Positions 15,001 to 23,755 of a stretch of 64,000 nt of DNA are shown here, piece after piece (within the stretch, counting starts at the first letter, position 1; every line of letters begins with the position of its first letter). Source of the DNA: Acanthaster planci (taxonomy: Eukaryota > Echinodermata > Asteroidea > Valvatida > Acanthasteridae). A program made the position numbers and the translations under genes. Under the pieces are notes generated by a model. The model had not been told where the DNA came from. It was given only the letters and a program-made list of their open reading frames with translations, and did no database searches. The DNA is taken from positions 675,224-739,223 of the forward strand of contig NW_019091456.1 in assembly GCF_001949145.1 (NCBI RefSeq). The letters are read 5' to 3'.

Positions 15001-18000
15001 AAGTTATTTTGCAAGCTTAACCACACCATGCTAGAATATAGTGATAGTCACTGTGACTGTATTGAACAGTTTCACAGGGAGTGTTCGAAGTTGTAAATTT
15101 CTTCACAGGTGAGTGGGTGATGTGAACGTAAGCCCTCATGGTTGGAAGTTACCTATTAGTTTTGTACAAACACAGGGGGCTCAACAAGCGTGGAGGATGA
15201 CCGAGTGTGGAACCCTGGCTCAGCCCTGTGCCGAGGCTGGCAAATGTTGCTCCGCATTGGTGTGGAACGGCATTGTGGAAAGATATGCATTAAAATCTTA
15301 TGCAAAGTGCTCTTAGTTCATAAGTCAGAACGTTCAGTTAGGAACACGGTGTGTTCTCATTATAGAACATGCAGGCGCTCCATTGGGAACATAGCATTTC
15401 CACCAGAACACTGTCTCAGCACAGTCTACACACAAAGCTCATCAGTCTCGCTGATGTGTGAACGTTCTGATAAAATGCTAATGTTCTAGTAGGAAAAAAT
15501 CCAATAGAACGTGAAAGTTCCTGACTTCTGAGACTTTCTCGTAAGAGAACATGGGTATGAACTAAAGCCCCTGAGGCCATTTCATAGTGCATTGATGCCA
15601 TCTGGAAGTTGTTAAAATGGTCAAAGTGGTTAATAGAGTACTGAAGTGAATACGTCATGTGCACAGTTAGTGTGTAAAAGGCATTAGCGTGAGAACCAGC
15701 GCGTGAACCGACACATGTGCGTACTCCATTCGTTTGCACTGCACTTTCTGGTTCACAGTAACGTCACACTTCGCTACTCCTGAAGGTTGTATGTAAAAAT
15801 CGAATTGAAATCGCAGGATTTGGGACTGTTGGGGAATACCTCCTGTCGTCTCATTTACCTTCTTTTCAGTTTCTGCATTGTCATCTTGGTGAGGGGAGGG
15901 GTTCAGAAATTCTTTAGAGATTTTATGCAAATTTCTATGTTCGTGAGCGGAAAAATGTAGTGTTAAAACTCCCACATCATCAAGAGAAACAAAAAAAACC
16001 ACCGAAAGTTGCTGCCTGCAAGGAAGAGCGAGCCCTACCATCGCACTCCGGCTTCCAGCACAGAAGACTTTGCAGCTGTTTCCTGAAGAATCTAGAGATG
16101 GCATCTTTGTCGATGTTGGGGTGGCGTCGCACTGTCTCAAACATTTTGGCAACATGGTGATCCTGTGTACTCTCGCTAGTCTGGTTCTGAGCTCTGAGCA
16201 GCTCTAAAATACAACATCCACGTGATTTGTGGGGAAAAATCTCCTCAGGATCGCGTCAAAGAAAGTATCTTCAAAGAGATCCTGCTGTAAGTTCCTCTGA
16301 AAACTAGTCACGTCATTATTAAAGGTTATGAGGAATTTAGACTGGTAACAAGAATTTATACAGGGCGTCCAGTGCTATGGCTATCTGGGAACAAGACAGC
16401 AATGGCAGCAGGAATGAATAATGTCCAACTAACTCGGCTATGTCTAAAATTAATGCATGAGCCTCTAGAAAATGGATGAAGTGGCTAGCTAGCCACAAAT
16501 ACATGTAAGTACATGCATTAGGCATACTTCTAACAACAGCAAAGTAATTCTGACACAAGTCTGTTTCAATCAAACAAATTCCCATCAATTTAATCATTAA
16601 TGCTGCGCTTTCTTAACAAAATGACCTATTCCCCAAAATTTGACTGGATCCCACAGAACAAGTCCTGAGGCCATTTTAAAGCAATGCTTGATTTGCATAA
16701 GAACACCAACTCAGCATCTTTGCTTGGAAGCATCGCTCAGTCTGGCATCCTGATGGACATGGACACACTACGTGGGTGAAGAGTGTTCAGGGATCTGACT
16801 GATTTACTCTGTGCAAGATTTCATAGTTGCTCTGGCAATTTGTGACATATTCTGCCCGTGTCCGAAACGGGCTTCCAGGGCTACGGCTAGGTCTATTGTC
16901 TACGCGTCTCCAAGTATTTCCAATGGAAAGAAGACCTAGACCTAGCTCTAGACAAGAGATTCGGATGCAGTGTTAGTTAAGTTGGATCACAAGTGTCGGA
17001 GATATCACAAAAGTCAAAACATACCAAAATGACTAGTGGTATTCGATGTATTTCTTTGTTAAACATAACTCAACGGCATGAAATAAAGCTGAACATTGCA
17101 GGGCTTCCCAGGACGAAATATTTTAAGGATCATTTTGTTCAGGGATTCTCCACATAAAGTATTCTATAGGATCAATTTCATTCACTTCCGTTATAGTTAT
17201 ATGTCACAAATATTTTTACATCCGTCACACACATTTATCACAAACAAGAAAAGGCATCGTTTGCTTACCTAATACAATCTTGTCAAGAATGTCCTGGCAT
17301 GCCTGTGCACAAGTTTAGAAAACAAGAAAAATCCGCCACTGGAAAACTGGCCAGAGTCCAGATTGAGTGCTTTCCATTTTAAATGAAAGTACATGTACAT
17401 TTTAGAAACAACTTTAAGAATTCCACTTTATCTCGCACAAATTCATCAGAAAAATACTTGTATTTCATTTCCAATCGGCCAATATTTGGAGCAAGAGATT
17501 CCGTATATCCAAAAGTGTAACTGAACCGTCCCTGAAAAGAAAGAAATATGTACTTTACCACGGCCAGTCTTGGTTCAATATCGATGCCTTCCTCAGATTT
17601 GGAATATCCGCATCTTAGCAGAACCTCCAAAAAATCTGTTAGTGGCGAAACAAATCAAAGGCAGTATACATGTACATGTAGATATATTGGTTATTGTGAC
17701 ATGTGTTCAGGCATCTTCATTACATCATTAGGTCTACAAAAAATACATGTGACACGCCTAACAGTTGAAAACATTTTTTGTTTTCATTCGTTGATGCTCG
17801 GCGACAACTCACAAAAATTTGGTCGTGTCTGTAACATGGTATCCGTATCAAAAACCGGGACATGTGGGTAAGGAGTCAGTTGGCCTGATACGCTTTTGAA
17901 TGCCTGGCTAGAACACTGGATGGAACCAACTGCTCATGCATACATTGATTTTCCCATATGACATTTCGAACACATTTCAGTTTGGGCATGCACTGTTGCG

Positions 18001-21000
18001 ATACCCGACTGGCTCAGTGTATTGCTAAGCAAGTTCAAGCAACAATCATACGTTGAGCACTGGTCGATTTCCCTGGTAACCAATAGCAAAAATGTATCCT
18101 GAATACCAGGCAAAAATTGACCAGTGATTGACAAATGGTCATCACCTGAACCTGCTTATTGGTCACTCCTGTCAATAAGCAATTTCTAGGAAATTACTTC
18201 TCAGTTTATAAATATAACACTCTTCACTAAAAACCAAAAAGCTAACCTTTTTTTATCTCACTGCACTCGTCAGACTCATCGACTCTTAAGCAAAGGTCAG
18301 ACAGATTTCGGGCAAAAGTCTCAAGGGCTGCCGGACGGGCCAAACTTAACTCCAGATACCTGTCCAATGGGACGGCCGAACAGGCATGCAGTTGCCATAG
18401 CAACTCCAATGGCAAAGTTTCCACCTGGAGATGTGTCCGAGACCAAGCAGAGTTTAAAAGGCTCTGGATTCAAAGGAACTGATCACCCAAATATCAGCTG
18501 CCAGAAATGTGACATTTGGATCATGAAACAAAAGTTACACTTCTGTGGAGCCAGACACAAACTCTAACCCTTCTACAAAACCAACTCTTTGTATTCTATT
18601 TGAATCATGTGGTTACAAATGCGAATTAGTTGATGGGTAATTCCATGGGTCCATGTTTTATCGTGTCCCTGTCACATCTGACATATGATTTTGTAAGTTC
18701 AGAACACATTTTGTAATTTCCAAGAGTGATGAATTATTGCAAATTACCTGCCAAACAAATAGTAATAATTTGAAATCAATTCCGATGATATTTCCATGTC
18801 AAATAACAAAGGTCAGATGTAACCGGGACACAAAAATGTCACACTTTTGGACCCCTAATTTCTGGAATTACCTATGTACATTTCAAATAGGTACTACAAT
18901 ATGTAACTATGCATGACTACAAGGAGAAACACATGTATTTCTGACTAATTTATTTGGGGCAGGAACAAAGTTTAACTAACCCCTCCTCAAACTCTGGCCC
19001 AACGACAACGTAGGTTGCATTTGAATGAATTCCTCAACACTTTCCAAACACAGAACCACTCCTGCAACACACTGCAACATGTGAAGCAATGCATAACTTT
19101 CCAGACATCAAACTGCATACCTTGGAGGCGAGCTGTTCGACGAAGAGAGTCCTGTGGAGAAGCAGTCGACCAGCTAAGATTCTAAGGATCGCTATGAGGC
19201 ACTTGACGCTTCTCTGGCACAAGGAAATATGAAAACAGGTTAAAATGGTGGATGTGGAGGTTAACAAAAGCAAAGATGAGTCTTTATCCCCTCTGAGCTG
19301 ACGTGCACCCTCGACGAAAGAAAGACAGATGGTACTCGGTTTTCCAAATGGGATCTTATATGCACTTGGCGTGCACAGGGAAACTATTATATTCAAGACT
19401 AAATTCGTTGCGCACACTCAGCGAGCCCCTCGTCAAATGCCCACAAACTTGCGCGCCTATGTGGTGAGTGCGTACGAAATGACTGTCAACTTCATTTCAA
19501 AACACGCCCTCTTTTGTTCCTGCTCGGAGCAGATAACAGACGGCTTTGGGTGGTTTTTGGCTGAAATATGGTCATGACATGGGCTCGTACATGAACCATG
19601 CATCAGCGCGAATTGGAGGACTGCTAAGACATCACATGCCTTTGAAGTTTGACTGGTTAACCCCTCAAGCTGGGATTCTTTTGACCGCGACTGCTGGGCT
19701 GTGGTATGCCCAGTACGCAAAGCTCTGTCCAGCAGCAGGCCCCATTGAACCAGCAGCTGCATGGTGAATAGACTGTATGTGTGACATGCACTAATCCTCA
19801 CACAAAGCCACGGCTGCGTGTGGACGGCTCCCGGTATAAAGGGATTAAAGCGTTCTAGAGTACCGAAGGTCAAGGGAAATAGAGTGAGGGGCAATGACGT
19901 GCACAAATGACCCAATTATACCAGTATGAATATGTATAGCATGATAGTGTTGGCCAAGTTTGAGCGACGACTATGGTTAACTGTAGTTTGACTAACATCG
20001 TCCGAACAAAGGACGGTTTGGACTATCTAGTCGACCTCTTGGAATCAGACTCCAGGGCATGGTCACACTGCCTGTTATCAATAACCGATTTCATTTATCA
20101 TTACGGAGGGAACCATTCACATGGAAAATAACTGGACGAGATTCAATGACCGCGAACGCTGTGGGAATTGAAGCCAATGATGAAATGTAACGATGAGATT
20201 TGAAAAAATAGGCCGACTGGGGTCGTTCACTTGTAACTGAATTGCGTGGCGCATTGCTAAAAAGCAACTGACTAATGGTGGAACCGTAGTTTGCACCCAA
20301 ACTTGCCCAGTGAAAAAAGTGTAAAAGTCTAGTTTGACTTTAGCTCTTTTTTTGGACAAGTGCTGTCAATCAGGGAAGACAAAAGTTTACACCTTGATTT
20401 CCTGTTCGAATTTTTAACCCAAATTTTGTTCTTCATACATTTCTGAGGAAAGGTTTCTTGTTGGCTTTTGACCTTGTAAAAAATTCTAGAATTTTTTTAA
20501 TTCCTAAATTAATGCACCATTGAGGTTCAGTGCCCTGAGGTGACATCATGATTTTCCTGAAGAATATAGAAATTCCTAGGAGCTCAAAACCCCAAAGTGC
20601 CTTGTTAAAATAGCAAAACAAACTTGATAATGGGGTTAATTAAAACGCAAAGGTGCATTGTCGAGGTTTGAAGTAGAATGTATAAATTGTATTTATAAAT
20701 CCTTCGAGTGCAAAAACGGTAGCTCCTGCTACCTTTTGCTCGTCACTGTCGATACACTGAGTTGCCTGCAGAAGCCTGCACAGCTCCTTGGCACACTCTA
20801 TTGCGGCGACCGTGGGTACAGGCGTGCCTGAAAGGTGTGACTGAGCTTGGATGCAGGACAGGCAGGCGTCAACTGGAAAACAGACAAATTTTAGAATGGC
20901 AAGCTTAATTTTCATTCCATTTTCAGTGCGAGAAAAGGCTTAAAGATTGTTTTACACGAGAGTGAAATTCTTAGGAGAATAATCCATTCAAATGACAGGT

Positions 21001-22022
21001 TTACATGTCCTTCCAATGATTGTAATGGCATGCAATGAGCCATTATTCTTGACTTGTGCCTCAACCTCCTATCCAAAGGAATCCTGCTTCTATCAGGATC
21101 AACTGTGATTTGGGGTAGAGTTTAACAACCATTTTATGGTCTAGAATTTAGAATGGCATGATTTCAACTCACTTGATAAATTTGGACTTCTGTTGTCAAT
21201 TACTGTGGCCAGGGACGAACCAGAAGTCTCCGAAGAGGCTTGGGTGCTGTTCTCAGGACAAAAGACTTCGTCACTGGCCTAAAAATTCAAAGGAGATGAG
21301 AAAAAAGTACAGAGCTGAATCAATAGAATACACAGTTAAAAAAGGAAAAATGATGCTGCAAAACTGCTTACTGATTTGGGTGTCCGCAAACACACCTGGC
21401 TTAAAGGTTAAATCTGAAACCTTCCTTAACCCTAAAAGAGCTGGGGGATGGAATCCTTGACATTTTAATTTTTTTTTGCTATCTCTGCAGCACATATTTT
21501 TCAGAAGCTGAGCCTAAAGGAGTTTCCAGAGTAACTCTTGTGGTCATTTTGACACCAATTTTGTGAAAATCGAACAAACTATTCTTGCGCAGCACACCTT
21601 TTTCCAAGACGAGTCAGTCAAAAATGTAAACTTTTTCCACTGCAGTGCTTTATCATTCTATGCACACAAATGACTGTAACAACAAAACCATTCATCTGAT
21701 TGAGTTCAAACTTCTTATTTGTAATGATAAGGTGTCTACATGCACGCAAAATTTCAAAACAACCCAGGGAGGCACAGCCGAGCTCTTGGGGCGGGAGAAA
21801 ACCCATAGCGTAACGAAACCGTATAAACCTTACAGGCTCTGAGTTACTCGGAGTTTGACGGAGTAGCCCAAGTGACTTTGAACTGTCGAAGTCATGGAAG
21901 TAGGTGTCTGCAACCCAAGGCTGAGGCTTAAATTTATTTTCAGGCAGATTGACACATACCTCTTTCAAAAGTGCTTCGAAATTCTGGTGTCGATTAATTA
22001 AACTGAATACATTTCGCTCCAT
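8..22022 (-). CDS. FANCA: Fanconi anaemia group A protein (FANCA), 5' part, 23 exons, truncated at window edge
   Basis: FANCA is a large helical-solenoid subunit of the nuclear Fanconi core complex, which monoubiquitinates FANCD2/FANCI in crosslink repair. Exons, 5' to 3' on the minus strand: 22022-21834, 21278-21173, 20872-20733, 19213-19121, 18424-18247, 17635-17559, 17302-17269, 16203-16039, 14923-14733, 14287-14212, 13122-12989, 12505-12401, 10246-10151, 9083-9030, 8378-8287, 7536-7476, 7121-7072, 5776-5700, 4578-4459, 3281-3127, 2981-2817, 2121-1904, 92-8. Phases agree at every junction and give 887 codons without a stop. Recognition comes from segments that match vertebrate FANCA as I know it, in the same order: DYISLAKTR (exon 13), DVEVAVAHYEKTGRI (15), RPYY..[9 protein letters not shown] (16), DKIPVSMYNKY (18), ISERLSTVL (20). 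Human FANCA is about 1455 residues, so the C-terminal third is missing here. No full alignment was run. Confidence 0.93.
211..620. repeat. Palindromic tRNA-derived SINE pair
   Basis: Two SINE tails face each other: 211-323 is the reverse complement of 473-590. Between them, at about 412-485 on the plus strand, lies a tRNA-like head with A box TGGTCGAGTGG (418-428) and B box GGTTCGAGTCC (463-473). A roughly 28-bp direct repeat containing GCGCAAATCCATCTTTGAAA flanks the plus-strand copy (about 331-354 and 598-620) and looks like a target-site duplication. A second insertion into or beside an older inverted copy would explain the structure. Confidence 0.7.
921..1496 (+). mobile_element. TTAA-bounded MITE, family A, copy 1
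   Basis: Non-coding element of about 576 bp starting TTAACCACTCGCTGCC and ending near CCCCGGCAGG...GCTAAG; the right TTAA has decayed to CTAA. It is closely related along its length to 13285-13882 (inverted) and 51125-51734 (direct). TTAA boundaries and short inverted ends suggest mobilisation by a piggyBac-type transposase. Lies in FANCA intron 22. Confidence 0.75.
1904..2121 (-). CDS. FANCA: FANCA exon 22 (residues 787-858)
   Basis: Acceptor TTGTTCCAG|GGGAAT, donor CTCAA|GTATGT, which splits a Lys codon. It contains SLLVHLSALGERLPPV and the conserved MKFALK end that matches human LFFCLK. Confidence 0.92.
2817..2981 (-). CDS. FANCA: FANCA exon 21 (residues 732-786)
   Basis: Acceptor GCTCTCTAG|GTCACG, donor CAG|GTATGT. 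VTDLLVSSFCKAHLLMAKA and YHRLHTLICHQ match human AVDLLLTSFCQNLMAAS and LTRLCQLLRHQ. Confidence 0.94.
3127..3281 (-). CDS. FANCA: FANCA exon 20 (residues 680-731)
   Basis: Acceptor TGTCCAACAG|ACGTAG, donor CAG|GTGTGC. ALISERLSTVLQEL matches human AVISERLRAVLGHN. Phase 1 in, 0 out. Confidence 0.95.
3660..5560. repeat. Degenerate AAGTC/GACTT-rich repeat region
   Basis: Short motifs such as CAAGTC, GGACTT and GACTCA recur irregularly around 3665-3740, 4340-4440 and 4820-5280, interrupted by FANCA exon 19. A 21-bp unit containing AACCTTGTGTGGACCT is repeated three times at about 4723-4786. It looks like an old, decayed tandem repeat. Confidence 0.4.
4459..4578 (-). CDS. FANCA: FANCA exon 19 (residues 640-679)
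   Basis: Acceptor TTTTTCTGCAG|GTGTGT, donor GCAG|GTAAGG. EPLNRLQDSLDSLPQLL matches human EPLGQLTAALGELRASM. Acidic at its N-terminal end. Confidence 0.92.
5700..5776 (-). CDS. FANCA: FANCA exon 18 (residues 614-639)
   Basis: Acceptor TTTATTGCAG|TGATGA, donor GAAG|GTAGGC. DDKIPVSMYNKYTEAC matches human ADKIPPSLYSTYCQAC. Phase 2 in, 1 out. Confidence 0.95.
5885..6224 (+). mobile_element. Foldback MITE, family B, copy 1
   Basis: About 340 bp with long inverted ends (GAATAAAATCTGGTACACTG near 5899 and its complement near 6195). Internal blocks CTATACCTTATGATTTGGGG and the reverse-complement-like block near 6115-6140 extend the palindrome. The centre is not palindromic and fixes orientation. Its inverted partner is at 6708-7031 in the same FANCA intron. 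Confidence 0.75.
6708..7031 (-). mobile_element. Foldback MITE, family B, copy 2 (inverted)
   Basis: The same element as 5885-6224 in the opposite orientation: the centre, with GAGATGGTGGTCGCTCTGTG near 6893-6913, is the reverse complement of copy 1's centre. It ends 40 bases from FANCA exon 17. Confidence 0.75.
7072..7121 (-). CDS. FANCA: FANCA exon 17 (residues 598-613)
   Basis: Acceptor TTGTCTTCAG|TTGCCA, donor AAAAG|GTATTT. LPDIPDSKMKLIGALKR matches human LPKVPDSRVAFIESLKR. A foldback repeat begins about 40 bases beyond the donor. Confidence 0.95.
7476..7536 (-). CDS. FANCA: FANCA exon 16 (residues 577-597)
   Basis: Acceptor CTTCTTGCAG|TATTTT, donor ATG|[26 protein letters not shown] is nearly identical to human [20 protein letters not shown]. 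Confidence 0.97.
8090..8235 (+). repeat. Degenerate GGTCAGT tandem repeat
   Basis: GTCAGT/GGTCAG motifs repeat about fifteen times with irregular spacing. Open frames across it are by-products of the repeat. FANCA intron 15. Confidence 0.5.
8287..8378 (-). CDS. FANCA: FANCA exon 15 (residues 547-576)
   Basis: Acceptor GTTTGCACAG, donor TTAAG|GTTAAC. LALDDVEVAVAHYEKTGRI matches human ALQDVEKAIMVFEHTGNI. Phase 0 in, 2 out. Confidence 0.93.
8593..8846. mobile_element. MITE with TGGGCCCAATTTC terminal inverted repeats
   Basis: About 254 bp, beginning TGGGCCCAATTTCGTGGC and ending with the near complement GCCATGAAATTGGGCCCA. Many GCTTA/TAAGC pairs make it partly self-complementary. I recall this terminus as frequent in invertebrate deuterostome genomes; that should be checked. 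FANCA intron 14. Confidence 0.7.
9030..9083 (-). CDS. FANCA: FANCA exon 14 (residues 529-546)
   Basis: Acceptor AACTTCAG|GAAAGT, donor CAG|GTGAGC. It encodes 18 residues rich in Gly, Thr and Ser, with no clear homology. Placed by good splice sites, phase 0 at both ends and its position in a low-conservation linker. Confidence 0.65.
10151..10246 (-). CDS. FANCA: FANCA exon 13 (residues 497-528)
   Basis: Acceptor TTTTGTAG|GCCCAT, donor AAG|GTACAA. It contains HPPYAPPKSREVLQDYISLA followed by KTR; human has [23 protein letters not shown]. Among the most conserved FANCA blocks in the window. Confidence 0.96.
10758..11368. repeat. Two copies of a foldback repeat with TTTCGAACAGTGT core
   Basis: Copy at 10758-10955 starts GATTGCGGTTGCACCATGTA and carries CTCGACGTTTCGAACAGTGT. 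A second copy at 11212-11368 has the same motifs as two facing halves, ending in the complement of the same start. FANCA intron 12, together with a SINE-like piece at 11440-11585. Confidence 0.6.
11440..11585 (+). repeat. Possible tRNA-derived SINE fragment
   Basis: A B-box-like GGTGCAAATCCCACC near 11477-11493 is followed by a tail with GGGTTTTCCTACCACC, typical of SINE tails. No convincing A box was seen. Confidence 0.35.
12128..12271. mobile_element. Foldback MITE, family C, copy 1
   Basis: About 145 bp, nearly palindromic overall, with ends GGGCCTGCTTGTTTCACACG and a matching complement. A second copy is at 49811-49958. FANCA intron 12. Confidence 0.7.
12401..12505 (-). CDS. FANCA: FANCA exon 12 (residues 462-496)
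   Basis: Acceptor AGGATCAG|TTCAGC, donor AAG|GTAGTT. SSKTFAFFMEFLNSLVPHEP matches human [21 protein letters not shown]. Phase 0 both ends. Confidence 0.93.
12674..12795 (+). repeat. Short tandem repeat, about 11-bp unit
   Basis: TTCTCACACTG-like units repeat about ten times with variants such as TTCACACTGTG. FANCA intron 11. Confidence 0.75.
12989..13122 (-). CDS. FANCA: FANCA exon 11 (residues 417-461)
   Basis: Acceptor CCTTCACAG|CTCTGA, donor CAG|GTCAGT. AFLLARQAATEG...SYSRWFQ matches human AFLVVRQAALEG...SYADWFK. This exon first identified the gene. The open frame continues upstream past the acceptor without meaning. Confidence 0.95.
13285..13882 (-). mobile_element. TTAA-bounded MITE, family A, copy 2
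   Basis: Inverted copy of the 921-1496 and 51125-51734 elements. Its outer start reads, on the minus strand, TTAACCACTTCACGCTGGGC from 13882. The other end is TTGACCACTTGCTGCTGGGG at 13285. FANCA intron 10. Open frames here belong to the repeat and have no coding signature. Confidence 0.8.
14212..14287 (-). CDS. FANCA: FANCA exon 10 (residues 392-416)
   Basis: Acceptor CCAAAAG|GTGAAC, donor AAAG|GTAAGT. VNWQLTLILVSVFCVCF aligns with human VHWQRVLSFVSALVVCF. Phase 0 in, 1 out. Confidence 0.92.
14733..14923 (-). CDS. FANCA: FANCA exon 9 (residues 328-391)
   Basis: The body is secure: SFAR near the start and MFIQLLVTSEEKQICSVL match human WSFAR and LFVMLSAEELVGHL. Donor is AAG|GTACCA. The acceptor is weak: only TTAAG at 14924 keeps phase with exon 8 and avoids an in-frame TAA just upstream. 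A stronger-looking CAG four bases downstream breaks the phase. Treat the 5' boundary as provisional. Confidence 0.8.
16039..16203 (-). CDS. FANCA: FANCA exon 8 (residues 273-327)
   Basis: Acceptor GTATTTTAG|AGCTGC, donor GATG|GTAGGG. It encodes SRFFRKQLQSLLCWKPEC. The RFF...LTQIL-like helix matches human LKRFFSHTLTQILTH. Phase 1 in and out. Confidence 0.9.
16855..16974. mobile_element. Foldback MITE, family D, copy 1
   Basis: About 120 bp with inverted halves: TCCGAAACGGGCTTCC...GGCTAGGTCT on one side and AGACCTAGACCTAGCTCTAG...TTCGGATG on the other. Related copies are at 22249-22366, 43096-43178 and 55676-55787. FANCA intron 7. Confidence 0.7.
17269..17302 (-). CDS. FANCA: FANCA exon 7, micro-exon of 34 nt (residues 262-272)
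   Basis: Acceptor TGTGCACAG|GCATGC, donor TTAG|GTAAGC. It encodes ACQDILDKIVL, at the place of human TVDVLQRMLIF. It is too short to stand out as an open reading frame and is supported by splice sites, phase and position. Confidence 0.85.
17559..17635 (-). CDS. FANCA: FANCA exon 6 (residues 236-261)
   Basis: Acceptor CACTAACAG, donor GTG|GTAAAG. It encodes DFLEVLLRCGYSK, matching human DFVQMFVLRGFQK. Phase 1 in, 0 out. Confidence 0.9.
18247..18424 (-). CDS. FANCA: FANCA exon 5 (residues 177-235)
   Basis: Acceptor ATCTCCAG|GTGGAA, donor AAAAAAAG|GTTAGC. The peptide LPLELLWQLHACSAVPL matches human FANCA around SSLLLEAVWHLHVQGIV. Phase 0 in, 1 out. Confidence 0.9.
18630..18865 (+). repeat. Dispersed foldback repeat, family E, copy 1
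   Basis: Shares ATTTCCAAGAGTGAT, CAATTCC..TGATATTTCCATG and AAATGTCACAC with 62429-62588 in the same order and orientation. Outer GTGTCCCTGTCACATCTGAC and inner GGTCAGATGTAACCGGGACA are inverted. FANCA intron 4. Confidence 0.6.
19121..19213 (-). CDS. FANCA: FANCA exon 4 (residues 146-176)
   Basis: Acceptor TTGTGCCAG, donor AAG|GTATGC. It encodes LIAILRILAGRLLLHRTLFVEQL, a Leu-rich helix at the position of the human LLEFAQYLLAHSMFSRL helix. The first base follows tandem AGs, so the start could shift by two bases, but only this choice keeps phase 0. Confidence 0.8.
20733..20872 (-). CDS. FANCA: FANCA exon 3 (residues 99-145)
   Basis: Acceptor TTTTCCAG|TTGACG, donor AAG|GTAGCA. It encodes helical sequence including AAIECAKELCRLLQATQ. 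Phase 1 in, 0 out. Confidence 0.75.
21173..21278 (-). CDS. FANCA: FANCA exon 2 (residues 64-98)
   Basis: Acceptor TTTTTAG|GCC and donor A|GTGAGT. It encodes a Ser/Thr-rich, poorly conserved segment. It is placed here because phases fit both sides (0 in, 1 out) and splice sites are good. Confidence 0.65.
21834..22022 (-). CDS. FANCA: FANCA exon 1 (residues 1-63)
   Basis: Starts with ATG at 22022-22020. The stretch SLINRHQNFEALLKEV resembles the vertebrate FANCA N-terminus (RLLRSHQDLNALLLEV), so this Met is the likely start. The N-terminus is shorter than in human, and an upstream start cannot be excluded. The frame stays open to a GTAAGG donor at 21833. An earlier good donor, GTATGT, follows codon 21 at 21959 and is also phase 0, so a short form is possible. 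Confidence 0.75.
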
Positions 22023-22248
22023 TCTGCAGGCAATTTGCAGTACAAAGAAAACTTCAAACTTCTTCCTCGTTTCTCGAGTACGATTTTGACGTGTGGCGCG
22101 GAATCATAATGTTTACGGTCTGGTACCAATCCCACGATGCTTCCGTTAATGTCAATTTACGTCAGTTAAAAAGACTAGAGATTTAGACAGCTTTCCGTCA
22201 AGAGCGCCCTCAGCCGAACAATCTCAACATTTTGCCTCATCATCATAG

Positions 22249-22366
22249 GCCGTGTCCGAAACCGGCTTCTAGAACTACGGCTAGGTCTACGCGTCTCCGC
22301 ACATTTCAAATCAGTGGAGCGATGGCCTAGCTCTAGACAACAGTAGCTTTCCAGAAACCGGACTCA
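22249..22366. mobile_element. Foldback MITE, family D, copy 2
   Basis: Begins GTGTCCGAAACCGGCTTCTA, contains CTACGGCTAGGTCTACGCGT and GGCCTAGCTCTAGACAA, and ends near AGAAACCGGAC. About 230 bases upstream of the FANCA start codon. Confidence 0.65.
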
Positions 22367-23651
22367 GCCGGCAGGACGATGAGCAAAATTGCGCGAACAA
22401 TAGCTAATACTCAAGGACGGATCAAGAACAAAATTTTAGGGGGGGGGCACAAATTTTGGATTTTTTTCATGTAACCTTTTATGCCTTTTCTGAGCGTACG
22501 GTTGTTGCAGAACCTCGTTGACGGCTCCTGGACCTGCCCTTGTAATGGTAGTGATTGTTGAATTGGGCTATTTGTAAAAATCATTTCGTCTCAGATGGCC
22601 CCATCAAAATATGGATTTGACGTTTCTTAATAAAATACATTATGGTAATGTTCACTGTCATGTTAAATTAATTCTTACGTTTCTCACTTTTCTTTTGAAG
22701 TAATGATGAGTACAATAAAATAAAACCAAAAAGTGTAGCTTAATCACCATGCTCAGTACGTTTTTCTCGTGCCACACAGCAGACCACTGCAAGACTTTAT
22801 GTGCATGGTAAGTTATATTCCCGACAAATCAAGAAGCCTTCTGATAAAGTGCTCGAATTCGGGACTTTTGAAACTTTACATCAGCCGGCGGGCCGCCCAG
22901 CGCAGGCAGGTGAAAGTTTTTCTAGTTTCCTTAGCGAAGCCAAGAGATGTGTTCAACGTTTGCGTTCTTAAAATACAATTATTTTTCACTTTTGAGGGTA
23001 TTTTTATTGTACAATATAGAAGAAAATATCTTAGCTTTTAACTACCGTGTGCGGCCAAAGTTCATCCTTTGAACCGCACTATCAATGAGTTCACCCATGT
23101 GTTTGCGTGTCTTCTTCCGCAGGTCCACCTAGCCTGGTACCCGATCCAATGGATCTGATTTTCCAACGCTGATGGTTTGGACACCAGAGCAGATACACCT
23201 GCCATCAAAAATTAACTTGTCACCTAAAAATCAACTATTTTAGTATTCCGCTTTGACTAGGAACTGTTTTGAGAGCGATGCATTTGGCTCAGAAAGCGAC
23301 TATTTTTACCAATTATAAAATGTAAATCCTTTTTATCTGGAAACAATGACAGTGCTGCTTTTTTAAAAGAAATTCTATTGGGACCTAGACCTATTTTATT
23401 GATGCGGATGATTATTTAAAGTGTAGTCCTGAATCACTGTCGCCGGTACTCCCATGCACGAAAGATGGGTGGTGATTTGCTTAGCTGAGGAAATACTTCT
23501 CATTTTCTGCGTTATTTCAGAACTACTACAATCGAATGACAACTGAGTAAGATCCGGATCAGAACTAGGTAAGAGGGGATTATGACAATCGTTGATATAT
23601 GACTGTGTTTGTCATTTGGGTTGATTTTAGTTGTTGCCGGGGTCGTGGGGG

Positions 23652-23755
23652 TTGGACTCGACTAAGCCCCACTACTAGTGTGGCACGGACTCTCCCGATT
23701 TATCCTTATATCGGGAGTGAGAGTCCGTGCCACACTAGTGGGGCTAGACTCAACT
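23652..23755. repeat. Strong hairpin with about 47-bp arms
   Basis: Left arm 23652-23698 contains CCCCACTACTAGTGTGGCAC; right arm 23709-23755 contains its complement, with two or three small indels. The loop is about 10 nt (TTATCCTTAT). It could be a small foldback transposon or a transcribed stem-loop. No second copy seen in the window. Confidence 0.8.

Noticed and set aside
15667-16155. 162-codon open frame on the minus strand
   Set aside because: It overlaps FANCA exon 8 in another frame and runs past its donor; the exon frame gives the homologous peptide.
17379-17544. Extra FANCA exon downstream of exon 6 (open frame with FGYTESLAPNIGRLEMKY)
   Set aside because: It lacks a convincing donor and would sit between exons 6 and 7, which already join in phase and align without a gap.
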